The translations under genes were made by a program, and so were the position numbers. A model generated the notes under the pieces. That model saw only the letters and a list, made by a program, of their open reading frames with translations. It did not search any database and was not told the origin of the DNA. From the NCBI RefSeq assembly GCF_002998925.1, contig NZ_CP027228.1, forward strand, positions 1,674,001-1,738,000: 64,000 bases of DNA, given 5' to 3'. This document shows, in pieces, positions 1 through 6,670 of this stretch. Source of the DNA: Mogibacterium diversum (GTDB lineage: Bacteria; Bacillota; Clostridia; Peptostreptococcales; Anaerovoracaceae). Position 1 is the first letter of the stretch. Each line of letters opens with the position of its first letter.

Positions 1-1
1 G

Positions 2-574
2 GAAGATCAGACAGGCATGCCATCACAGCATGACCGTATGATAGTAGCAGGTTTTGGAAAAGGTGAAGCCGGTAAATCTCAATGGGAAGCGAGGAAATAT
101 TACCAGTGGTTTCGTAAAGCTTATTCTCTTGAAGGTCAAGGAATGAGAAAAACACTTGCAAGCTATTACGACATGAAGTACAATAACCCTCCTGAGTACA
201 AGTTATTCAAAAAATATGTGTTATCTGTTAATAAAGCTGAGTTTTCCCCACTAACTGGGTTTCTTGTATATAGAGAAACAGCGCGTCAGATTGAAGAGCA
301 GATTATGGGGCTAAAGACGCCACAGAATATCGAGATTATGGATTATTCCTCTCATTTTGTCGGCAGAATGATTGGGCGTTCTGCTTTGGATAGAGAATAT
401 AATAGAGCAGGTGTTAGTGTTGAGCAATTAAAAGCTTGTATTACTAATGGAAAAGAGAAAAAGTCCGAACGTCATAAAGACACTATAGTGTTGATAGGCT
501 CAGGATGCCAAGTTACATATAATCCTAAAACTGGTATGCTTGTACAAACTAACAGAAAGGATAGAGGGATATGA
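2..574 (+). CDS. Phage minor head protein, C-terminal part, with a PBECR-like nuclease domain
   Basis: The frame is open to the left edge of the window, so the Met codon at 17 is probably internal and only the C-terminal 190 residues are visible. The final ~70 residues have the layout of the phage Barnase-EndoU-ColicinE5/RelE-like (PBECR) domains fused to SPP1-type minor head proteins: a His-Phe-x-x-Arg motif (SSHFVGRMIGRS), a Val-Ser-Val-Glu-Gln helix, then a hydrophobic strand and a final NPKTGMLVQTN strand. In such phages the head morphogenesis protein follows the portal gene and is packaged in the head. Assignment rests on motif layout and position upstream of the scaffold. The stop overlaps the next start by four bases. 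Confidence 0.6.
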   Translation, partial: EDQTGMPSQHDRMIVAGFGKGEAGKSQWEARKYYQWFRKAYSLEGQGMRKTLASYYDMKYNNPPEYKLFKKYVLSVNKAEFSPLTGFLVYRETARQIEEQIMGLKTPQNIEIMDYSSHFVGRMIGRSALDREYNRAGVSVEQLKACITNGKEKKSERHKDTIVLIGSGCQVTYNPKTGMLVQTNRKDRGI

Positions 575-831
575 TTGTTGTAGAAATAAGCGGTGAAGAA
601 CAAGAGTTTTTAAAACCATATGTAGAGGAATGGTCTGAGCTAGCAGCAATTAAATTGGAACGTACTGATATTAGGAAATACCTTGATGCTCTTGATGACA
701 TGATTCTATGCTATGGTTTTGATAAAAAGATGGAGTTCTATAACGAGATTGGGGAAGGTGCACAATTGATATATGATCGCGTTTTAGATGCATGTGATGA
801 TTATGATGATAGAAAAGGTGGAGGGGAATAA
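571..831 (+). CDS. Small acidic phage protein of unknown function
   Basis: An 86-residue acidic protein whose ATG overlaps the stop of the minor head protein (ATGA) and whose stop overlaps the next start, so the three are translationally coupled. It is probably all-helical, with no membrane segment and no motif I recognise. A small gene between head morphogenesis and scaffold genes is common in Firmicutes siphoviruses. Function is not assigned. Confidence 0.6.
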   Translation: MIVVEISGEEQEFLKPYVEEWSELAAIKLERTDIRKYLDALDDMILCYGFDKKMEFYNEIGEGAQLIYDRVLDACDDYDDRKGGGE

Positions 832-1151
832 TGAATACGCTTGAAACAGCATACAAGATTCTGAAAAATTTAGAATCTGCAAAAGATGTTGAATACATGG
901 GCACACTTATTAGTCCTGAACACTTAAATGTATCGGATGAAGAGTGGCTTATGGTCATGAGAAATCTTATTGAAGAGGGTTATGTTCGAGGTGTTGAGAT
1001 AAGCAAGAATGTGCTCGGAGAAACAAAGGTTGATATTGAAGAGGCTAGGATTACATTGAAGGGAGCGCAGTACCTTCATGAAAACAGCTCAATGCAAAAA
1101 TTCATGAGGATAGCAACTAATGTAATAACAATAGGTTCAAGTATTAAGTAA
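831..1151 (+). CDS. YjcQ-like phage winged-helix protein
   Basis: The 106-residue protein matches the YjcQ family pattern: an N-terminal helix (ETAYKILKNLESAK), the segment SPEHLNVSDEEWLMVMRNL, a glycine-turn helix (EEGYVRGVEI) and a C-terminal stretch containing ITLKGAQYL before a helix. YjcQ proteins have a winged-helix fold and occur widely in prophages of Bacillota; their role is unknown. It starts at the stop of the preceding gene and is followed by a terminator-like hairpin, so it closes the leftmost visible transcript. Confidence 0.7.
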   Translation: MNTLETAYKILKNLESAKDVEYMGTLISPEHLNVSDEEWLMVMRNLIEEGYVRGVEISKNVLGETKVDIEEARITLKGAQYLHENSSMQKFMRIATNVITIGSSIK

Positions 1152-1166
1152 TAATTAGATTTTTAA

Positions 1167-1190
1167 AGCAGGCCAATCGGTCTGCTTTTT
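1167..1190 (+). terminator. Intrinsic terminator after the YjcQ-like gene
   Basis: An 8-bp stem (AGCAGGCC with GGTCTGCT, one G-U pair) around a four-base loop, followed directly by four Ts. It lies 15 bases after the stop at 1151. Confidence 0.7.
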
Positions 1191-1213
1191 GCATGCAAAG
1201 AAAAGGAGTGACA

Positions 1214-1558
1214 ATGGAATCTTTAGAATTAAAAGACGAGGTAAATATACTTGGAACAGAATATAGCATCAAGAGGCAAAAGGGAAAAGAAACTGCCAAG
1301 CTAGAAAATGCAGATGGCATATGTGAATTTTATTCAAAGGAGATTGTAATTGATGACTTTGAACCAACTTCGGAAACAGTTGCTAATCCCAATTTATATA
1401 AAAAGAAGGTGTTAAGACATGAGATTGTGCATGCCTTTCTATATGAATCTGGGCTTGATGTAAGTTCAGAATGGGCAAGAAACGAAGAGATAGTTGACTG
1501 GATAGCACTTCAAGCTCCTAAACTACAAAAAGCATTTGAAGAGGCAGGGTGCTTATAA
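1214..1558 (+). CDS. Phage zinc metallopeptidase-like protein (HExxH)
   Basis: The start at 1214 is preferred over the upstream Met codon at 1193 because AAGGAG at 1203-1208 sits five bases before it. The 114-residue protein carries RHEIVHAFLYESGL, an HExxH zinc-binding motif at about residues 69-73, and a C-terminal acidic helix. Small proteins of this kind recur near the scaffold gene of Firmicutes phages, annotated as putative phage metallopeptidases; the substrate is unknown. It is bracketed by terminators at 1167 and 1572 and may be expressed separately from the rest. Confidence 0.65.
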   Translation: MESLELKDEVNILGTEYSIKRQKGKETAKLENADGICEFYSKEIVIDDFEPTSETVANPNLYKKKVLRHEIVHAFLYESGLDVSSEWARNEEIVDWIALQAPKLQKAFEEAGCL

Positions 1559-1571
1559 CATCAGATAAATT

Positions 1572-1597
1572 GCAGAGGGTGCGCACCTCTGTTTTTT
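1572..1597 (+). terminator. Intrinsic terminator after the metallopeptidase-like gene
   Basis: A GC-rich hairpin (CAGAG..GGTGC/GCACC..TCTG, one bulged G) followed by six Ts, 14 bases after the stop codon. Confidence 0.75.
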
Positions 1598-1613
1598 ATA
1601 TTCGCCCAGTCAA

Positions 1614-1694
1614 GGCGTAAAACTGACGGAATTTTATTACTCGCCTGCTCATCGGCGTAAAATGTGAGCCGCATCGGCGTCGCCTGCCGTAAAA
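1614..1694 (+). repeat. GGCGTAAAA repeats before the scaffold gene
   Basis: GGCGTAAAA occurs at 1614-1622 and 1654-1662, exactly 40 bases apart, and a near copy GCCGTAAAA at 1686-1694. The stretch between the terminator and the scaffold start is non-coding and also holds short GGCG/CGCC inverted repeats. It may be a late-gene control region, but no clear sigma-A promoter is visible. Confidence 0.3.
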
Positions 1695-1727
1695 GATGGC
1701 GTAGCGGATAAAAGAATGGAGGACACA

Positions 1728-2345
1728 ATGAAAAGAGAAGAGATCGAGAAAGTTTTGAAGGAAGCTGGAGTATCTGATGAAAAGCTGAAAGATACCGTCG
1801 AAAACATCCTTGCAGAAAATGGCAAAGACATTAAAGCAGCACAGGACAAGACAGCACAGGACAAACAGAAAGAACTTGATACAGCTGAACAGACTATCAA
1901 GGGTCTGAAAGAGAAGGTCGATAAGTTCGATGGGGTCGATGTTGACAAGCTGCGTAATGATGCCAAAGAGCTACAGGATAAGTATGATGCTGATATTGCA
2001 GCAGAGAAAAAGAAGACTAGCGACCTACAAAAGGAATACGCCTTAAAGGATGCACTAAGAGGTCAAGGTGCACTGGATCCTGATTACATCGTGTATAAGC
2101 ATGGTGGCATCGATAAGTTTGCTTTTGATAGCCAGGGTAATCCTATAGGTCTATCTGACATCCTAAAGCCAATGATGGAAGCATCACCGGCATTGTTTAA
2201 AAAGGATGATGGCGACGATGGTGCAACTGGCGGAGCAGGTGGATTCTCAAGTGGCGGAAATCACGGAGGCGGGACAGAACCTGATCTCGACAAACTATCG
2301 GATGAAGAGTATTACAAAAGACTCGAAGAAAAAGAAAGGAAGTAA
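1728..2345 (+). CDS. Phage scaffolding protein (GP20-type)
   Basis: The start at 1728 has GGAGG at 1718-1722 with five-base spacing, better than the Met codon at 1716. The 205-residue protein has the phage minor structural GP20 layout: an N-terminal helix (EEIEKVLKEAGVSDEKL), a long charged coiled coil to about residue 110, the segment ALRGQGALDPDYIVYKHG, then a glycine-rich tail and an acidic C-terminus. Scaffold proteins guide procapsid assembly and then leave or are cleaved. The coat protein gene follows after five bases, the usual order. Confidence 0.85.
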   Translation: MKREEIEKVLKEAGVSDEKLKDTVENILAENGKDIKAAQDKTAQDKQKELDTAEQTIKGLKEKVDKFDGVDVDKLRNDAKELQDKYDADIAAEKKKTSDLQKEYALKDALRGQGALDPDYIVYKHGGIDKFAFDSQGNPIGLSDILKPMMEASPALFKKDDGDDGATGGAGGFSSGGNHGGGTEPDLDKLSDEEYYKRLEEKERK

Positions 2346-2350
2346 GAATT

Positions 2351-3457
2351 ATGCCAAACAATTTTCTTGAAGTAAAAAATATCGCAAGACAGACACTGCC
2401 TAGACTAATGAACAATCTAGTGTTCCCTAACCTAGTGCACAGAGATTTCTCAAATGATTTTGTTCCAGGACTTGGAACCAAGATTCAGGTTAAGAAGCCG
2501 GTAAAACTCATTGCAGAGGAATTCAATGAGTCACAGGGAGTTAAGCCACAGGGAATCAATGAGGAATCTGTAGAGGTTAAGCTAGATAAGCTAGCTACAG
2601 TAGATGTGGAGTTTAGCGCAATACAGAGAGCTACTAACGTAGATGACCTAAACAGACTATTCCTTGAACCAGCGGCAGTCGCTCTGGCAGAGAAGATTAA
2701 CAATGATGGACTAGATCTATATAAGTTCATTCCTACAGCTGTAGGAAAGGCAGGTACGACACCATCTGAACTAACGGATCTTGCAAATGTAAGAAAGCAG
2801 CTTAATAAGCAGCTCGTGCCAGTTGCTGGAAGAGTTGGAGTGTGGGACACCGAAGCTGATGCTGCATTCTCAACTGTACCAGCAATCGTTAATGCTGAGA
2901 AGTCAGGATCTACCAGTGCTCTCAGAGAAGGATCAATCGGTAGAGTAATGGGCCTTGATAACTACATGTCCCAGGCTGTGAGAAAGCATACTTCAGGTAC
3001 GCTTAAGGTTACTGGGGATAAAATCACCGTTAAATCTCAGGTTGAAGATTCCGATGAAGTTGTTCTTAAAGGAACAGGCATGACTGGAAACCTTGTAAAA
3101 GGAGACATTATCACTATTGTGGGTAATCAGTATTTAGTCACAGAGGATACATCAGCTTCTGGAGATGAAATCCATGTTAATGTAACACCAAAGATCACAG
3201 CAAATGCAGATGTGCAGGCAGTGCTGCTCAAGAGCCACACTGCAAACCTTGCATTTAATCCTATGGCTTTTGCGTATGTAACAAGACCACTTCAGGCACC
3301 AGCAGGAGTTGAGAGCTACGTAACTAGCCACAACGGAATTTCTCTTCGTGTAGTAAGGGGTTATGACATGACGAAGAAGAAAGAGATGCTGTCAATGGAT
3401 GTACTCTACGGTTACACAGCAATTTATCCTGAACTTGCGACAAGAGTGCTTGGATAA
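2351..3457 (+). CDS. Major capsid protein, P22 coat family
   Basis: The 368-residue protein fits the P22 coat protein family (HK97-like fold). It begins PNNFLEVKNIARQTLPRLMN, continues with DFVPGLGTKIQVKKP and the helical spine region DVEFSAIQRATNVDDLNRLF, and has an inserted beta-rich domain at about residues 210-290 (the position of the P22 I-domain). It ends in a domain containing MTKKKEMLSMDVLYG. Downstream lie connector and tail-completion genes. Length and order are normal and the frame is intact. Confidence 0.88.
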   Translation: MPNNFLEVKNIARQTLPRLMNNLVFPNLVHRDFSNDFVPGLGTKIQVKKPVKLIAEEFNESQGVKPQGINEESVEVKLDKLATVDVEFSAIQRATNVDDLNRLFLEPAAVALAEKINNDGLDLYKFIPTAVGKAGTTPSELTDLANVRKQLNKQLVPVAGRVGVWDTEADAAFSTVPAIVNAEKSGSTSALREGSIGRVMGLDNYMSQAVRKHTSGTLKVTGDKITVKSQVEDSDEVVLKGTGMTGNLVKGDIITIVGNQYLVTEDTSASGDEIHVNVTPKITANADVQAVLLKSHTANLAFNPMAFAYVTRPLQAPAGVESYVTSHNGISLRVVRGYDMTKKKEMLSMDVLYGYTAIYPELATRVLG

Positions 3458-3471
3458 GCAAGGAGGCCTTA

Positions 3472-3792
3472 ATGGTTGAATATAAGTTTTACACGGACGA
3501 ATTCTGCGGCAAGGCAATATCCGAGGAAGACTGGCGGGGGCGTGAAGCTTTCGCCAGTGCTTATATTCGAAAACATTTCGTAGGATTTAGTGTTGAAGCA
3601 GATGATTATAAGCATGGTATATGTGCTGTTGCAGAGGCAAAACAGACAGTAGATCAGGGTGTACTGGAAAGTCAGACTGTAGGGTCATGGTCAAAGCACT
3701 ACAGCGTGAATAGTGTATCTGATAAAGATAGACTGCTTAATGCAGCCATGCTTTATCTATCCGAATATCGGAAGGGAGTTGAGTGGGCGTGA
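3472..3792 (+). CDS. Phage head-tail connector protein (gp6-like)
   Basis: A 106-residue, mostly helical protein directly after the coat gene, the position of the gp6/gp15-type adaptor that docks on the portal ring. It contains the pattern AVAEAKQTVDQGVLESQTVGSWSKH cut around a Ser-Val-Gly-rich turn and ends in a helix (LLNAAMLYLSEYRKG), as adaptor proteins do. A GGAGG ribosome-binding site lies six bases ahead of the ATG. The end overlaps the next gene by ten bases. Confidence 0.65.
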   Translation: MVEYKFYTDEFCGKAISEEDWRGREAFASAYIRKHFVGFSVEADDYKHGICAVAEAKQTVDQGVLESQTVGSWSKHYSVNSVSDKDRLLNAAMLYLSEYRKGVEWA

Positions 3793-4130
3793 ACATGTTC
3801 ACACAGACTGTAACGATTTATCACAAGGTGGAAGATAATAAGTGGCTGACTAGAGTGGTGAATGATGCACATGTAGAGAAGATCGAGGGAGAAACAATCA
3901 GAAAGCATGGTGTTGAATCCTCATCTAAACTGATTGCATACATACCACTTACATCTATTAATGATGGAGTCGTAGAAAAAGGAGACATCATATACGATGG
4001 AATTTCACCTGTAACAGCCATAAATAAGGCAAATGATATCTTATATCACAAGGACGCATTTCTCGTCACATCGGCTGAAAATTTTGATTTTGGCGATGGG
4101 CAGAAGCATATAGTGGTGGTGGCAAGATGA
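3783..4130 (+). CDS. Phage head closure or minor capsid protein
   Basis: A 115-residue beta-rich protein between the adaptor and the minor capsid 2-type protein, where the head-completion stopper is usually encoded. The start is uncertain: GTG at 3783 or 3789, both just after AAGGGAG (3772-3778), or ATG at 3795; all overlap or abut the preceding stop. The sequence VTIYHKV near the start and a C-terminal ENFDFGDGQKHIVVVAR fit small head-closure proteins. Assigned mainly from order. Confidence 0.55.
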   Translation: MGVNMFTQTVTIYHKVEDNKWLTRVVNDAHVEKIEGETIRKHGVESSSKLIAYIPLTSINDGVVEKGDIIYDGISPVTAINKANDILYHKDAFLVTSAENFDFGDGQKHIVVVAR

Positions 4131-4549
4131 CAAACAAAATAGAAACACCACGGGGGTGCATTGTTGTAACTAAGGATGGTACTGCGGAGCTAAAGTGGAA
4201 TCCAGGTTTTGGAAGTCTATGGGGCAAAAGCTTTGATAAAGCTCAAAAGTTTATTGACCATGAAGTAATTAGGTTATGCAGCCCAATGGTTCCATTTCGC
4301 TCGGGTATGTTAGATAAGTCCGGCATACTAGGAACTGTGCCAGGTGAAGGTGAAGTAGTGTATAACGCACCATATGCTAGATATCACTATTACGGCAGGC
4401 TGATGGTTGGGAAAGCACCTAAGAAGCTTACAAACCGTAATATGCAGTATCACGGAGCACCTAGGAGAGGTCCTAAGTGGTTCGAACGAATGAAGAGGCA
4501 ACATCTACATAGCATACTATCTGGAGCTGCTGCAATAACGAGGGGATAG
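4127..4549 (+). CDS. Phage minor capsid protein 2-type (tail completion)
   Basis: The 140-residue protein resembles the Firmicutes minor capsid 2/tail-completion family: CSPMVPFRSGMLDKSG followed by VVYNAPYARYHYYGRL and a terminal PKWFERMKRQHLHSI helix. The pattern of protection against aggregation residues around a Pro-Tyr-Ala-Arg loop is typical of HK97 gp10-like neck proteins. It overlaps the preceding gene by four bases and precedes the tail terminator-like gene by five bases. Confidence 0.72.
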   Translation: MTNKIETPRGCIVVTKDGTAELKWNPGFGSLWGKSFDKAQKFIDHEVIRLCSPMVPFRSGMLDKSGILGTVPGEGEVVYNAPYARYHYYGRLMVGKAPKKLTNRNMQYHGAPRRGPKWFERMKRQHLHSILSGAAAITRG

Positions 4550-4554
4550 AACTA

Positions 4555-4989
4555 ATGAGTATTATTAAAAGCATACAAGATTACTTAGCCACGTATGATG
4601 GAATGCAGCTTATAAATATGTCAGAGATGGAAACGGACTACACACCGGGAAAGAGAGGTGTAAAAGGTGGAACTTCCGCACTTGCACCAACAGGGAATTC
4701 TAGAACGAGGACAGACGTTCTTGGGAATAAGACCTATGAAAATTCATATATCTTTTTCGCAAAGGATTTGGCCGTAGACAACTCTGCGAGAGAAGATATG
4801 TATGACTTTTTGGAGTCTCTATCAGAATGGATTGAAACGAAGATTGATGAAGGAATCCTACCTGAATTACCTGGTAAGTATGAAGCGGTCAATCTAGTTC
4901 CATCTAATCATATGCTGTATGACATCGAGGAAAGCGGTGCAGGTGTATATCAAGTAGAGTTAATACTAACAATTAAGAGGAGAAAATAG
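4555..4989 (+). CDS. Phage minor capsid protein 3-type / tail terminator
   Basis: A 144-residue protein with the features of the minor capsid 3 family: an N-terminal helix (IIKSIQDYLATYDGM), a central YENSYIFFAKD strand pair, and the helix REDMYDFLESLSEWIETK, ending in a basic VELILTIKRRK strand. These proteins cap the tail tube at the neck. The position immediately before the tail-tube gene supports this. Confidence 0.68.
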   Translation: MSIIKSIQDYLATYDGMQLINMSEMETDYTPGKRGVKGGTSALAPTGNSRTRTDVLGNKTYENSYIFFAKDLAVDNSAREDMYDFLESLSEWIETKIDEGILPELPGKYEAVNLVPSNHMLYDIEESGAGVYQVELILTIKRRK

Positions 4990-4998
4990 GAGGACAAT

Positions 4999-5487
4999 AT
5001 GAGCAATGTAATTAAAAGAGAACTATGGCAGACGTTTTTAGGAATACCAGATGCTGGTGGGACTAACTTCGACTACGAGGCGATTGGAGAAGATAACGAT
5101 ACATTGACTGAAGAGCTCAATGCCAATGTTAGCAAGACCAAAAATGTTCTTGGCAAGAACAGTACGGCAGTAGACGGTTATTCACCAAGTATGTCTGTTT
5201 CACCTTATAAGGCAGATAAGGGGACAAAGACCTTTGCATTCCTAAAGGGAATTGCTGATGGTCTCAAGACACATGGTGACTGTGAGACACACGTAATAGA
5301 TGTAGACCTATTCGCTGAACCGGAATCATCTGAATATCCGGCAATCAAGAAGGATGTAATCGTAGAGGTTAAGTCTCTTGGAGGCAACACGGATGCTTTT
5401 CAGATTCCTTACGAGCTACACTATACGAATGTGAATGAGAAGGGTAAATTCAATCCTACTACAAAGAAATTCACAAAGACTCTATAA
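4999..5487 (+). CDS. Phage major tail (tube) protein
   Basis: A 162-residue beta-rich protein beginning with a strong AGGAGG site (4987-4992). Sequence features include YEAIGEDNDTLTEELNANV and the core YSPSMSVSPYKADKGTKTF, followed by a C-terminal strand pair. Gene order (after the terminator-like protein, before two chaperone-type genes and the tape measure) makes the tail-tube assignment secure in spite of weak sequence conservation. Confidence 0.78.
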   Translation: MSNVIKRELWQTFLGIPDAGGTNFDYEAIGEDNDTLTEELNANVSKTKNVLGKNSTAVDGYSPSMSVSPYKADKGTKTFAFLKGIADGLKTHGDCETHVIDVDLFAEPESSEYPAIKKDVIVEVKSLGGNTDAFQIPYELHYTNVNEKGKFNPTTKKFTKTL

Positions 5488-5509
5488 GGATAAGAAAGGA
5501 TAATAAGTC

Positions 5510-6118
5510 ATGGCTGGTACAAATTTGAATTTTGATACCGGGACAATCACCCTGTATGTGCAGGGTGATCCATCCCGGGAGTTTTCGTTTAATCCTACAG
5601 ATCAGAAAGTACTTAAAGGCTTTTTGAGACTGGTTGATGAAGCGGAAGAAAAGATGAAGGATTTTTCAAAGAGGGCAGAAGGTATTGAGGAGTCAGGAGA
5701 TATTACTGAAGCTGAATTTACATCTCAAACTGCAGACCTTATGGATGATATAGACAGTTGGTTCAGAGGTGCTTTTGATAGTATTTTTGGTGAAGGACAG
5801 GCTCAAATTGTTTTTGGAGACACATCCTCCATTGCTATTAATAGTGATGGGGAATATATCATGATAGCAATGCTCATGGCCTTGTATCCTATCTTTGAGA
5901 AAGAAATTCAAACTAGATCCGATAGAATCGACAAGGTTTACTCTGAAATAGTAGAGGAGCTGCCTACAGAGAAAAAGGAGCTGCCTACAGAGAAAAAGGA
6001 GCTGCCTACAGAGAAAAAGGAGCTGCCTACAGAGAAAAAGGAGCTGCCTACAGAAGAAGTAATTAATGCTACTGAAGAGGCAGAAGAAGAGAATGCTGAC
6101 ACTGATATTGCCGAATAG
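5510..6118 (+). CDS. Tail assembly chaperone, N-terminal (G-like) protein with heptapeptide repeats
   Basis: A 202-residue protein between the tail tube and Gp15-like genes, where siphoviruses encode the first tail assembly chaperone. Residues 1-145 are an ordinary acidic alpha/beta domain. Residues 150-182 are four perfect copies of the heptapeptide ELPTEKK plus a partial fifth, encoded by a 21-bp tandem repeat (5957-6055), and the C-terminus is Glu-rich. The end overlaps the next gene, which lies in the +1 frame, so a programmed +1 or -2 shift could make a G-T fusion, but no classical slippery heptamer for a -1 shift would reach that frame. Confidence 0.65.
   Translation: MAGTNLNFDTGTITLYVQGDPSREFSFNPTDQKVLKGFLRLVDEAEEKMKDFSKRAEGIEESGDITEAEFTSQTADLMDDIDSWFRGAFDSIFGEGQAQIVFGDTSSIAINSDGEYIMIAMLMALYPIFEKEIQTRSDRIDKVYSEIVEELPTEKKELPTEKKELPTEKKELPTEKKELPTEEVINATEEAEEENADTDIAE
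5957..6055 (+). repeat. 21-bp in-frame tandem repeat (4.7 copies)
   Basis: Units start at 5957, 5978, 5999 and 6020, each identical over 21 bases and each encoding ELPTEKK; a partial copy follows from 6041. Perfect identity implies recent expansion by slippage. Each unit ends in a run of five As. Confidence 0.95.
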
Positions 6119-6668
6119 CATTAAGCTAGGAGAAAAGGAATATTCTATCAGGAGTGATTATAGAGCTGGTATCCGTTTGATGCAGATGTTTGAAGATCCT
6201 GAACTGACAGACAGTGAAAAGCTTTTTATAGCAATGAAGGTAATCTTCAAAGATGCAGTAATTCCAGGAGTTTATTTACAGGAAGCATTAGAGAAAACAG
6301 TGTGGTTCCTAAATGGTGGAGAGCTGAATCAAACATCTTCTGCAGGCAGTCAAAGAAGACTATATTCATGGAATCAGGATTTGAGATTCATAATAGCGGC
6401 AGTAGATAAAACCGTGGGGTTTTCAGTTCGTGGAAAAGCCTTTTTTCATTGGTGGGACTTTCTATCGGCCTTTTCAGAAGTTGGCGAATCCAGTTTCACA
6501 ACGATAGTATCTCAACGTTTGCTGAAACAAAAGGGTAAGCAAACAGAAAGTGATATTGATTGGTGGGCAGAAAATGCAGATATTGCAGAGCTTAAAGTTC
6601 GAAGGTCAAAAGAAGAACAAAACGCTGTAGATAGATTCAATAATTTACTTAAAGAAGGGAATGGTTAG
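6093..6668 (+). CDS. Phage Gp15-like protein, second tail assembly chaperone
   Basis: The protein fits the bacteriophage Gp15 family, which begins with a short beta strand, a LGEKEYSIRSDYRAGIRLM motif and the segment ELTDSEKLFIAMKVIF. A tryptophan-rich middle (FHWWDFLSAF) and DIDWWAENADIAEL near the end are also typical. The start at 6093 is chosen because the family begins this way; an in-frame Met at 6066 is possible. It overlaps the preceding chaperone and lies just before the tape measure gene, matching the lambda G/T position. Confidence 0.75.
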   Translation: MLTLILPNSIKLGEKEYSIRSDYRAGIRLMQMFEDPELTDSEKLFIAMKVIFKDAVIPGVYLQEALEKTVWFLNGGELNQTSSAGSQRRLYSWNQDLRFIIAAVDKTVGFSVRGKAFFHWWDFLSAFSEVGESSFTTIVSQRLLKQKGKQTESDIDWWAENADIAELKVRRSKEEQNAVDRFNNLLKEGNG

Positions 6669-6670
6669 TT

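Noticed and set aside
5693..6121. Minus-strand gene with repeated cysteine-leucine heptads
   Set aside because: It is the antisense image of the ELPTEKK tandem repeat.
5510..6668. Classical -1 programmed frameshift between the two tail chaperones
   Set aside because: The second gene lies in the +1 frame, so a -1 shift would not reach it; only +1 or -2 would.
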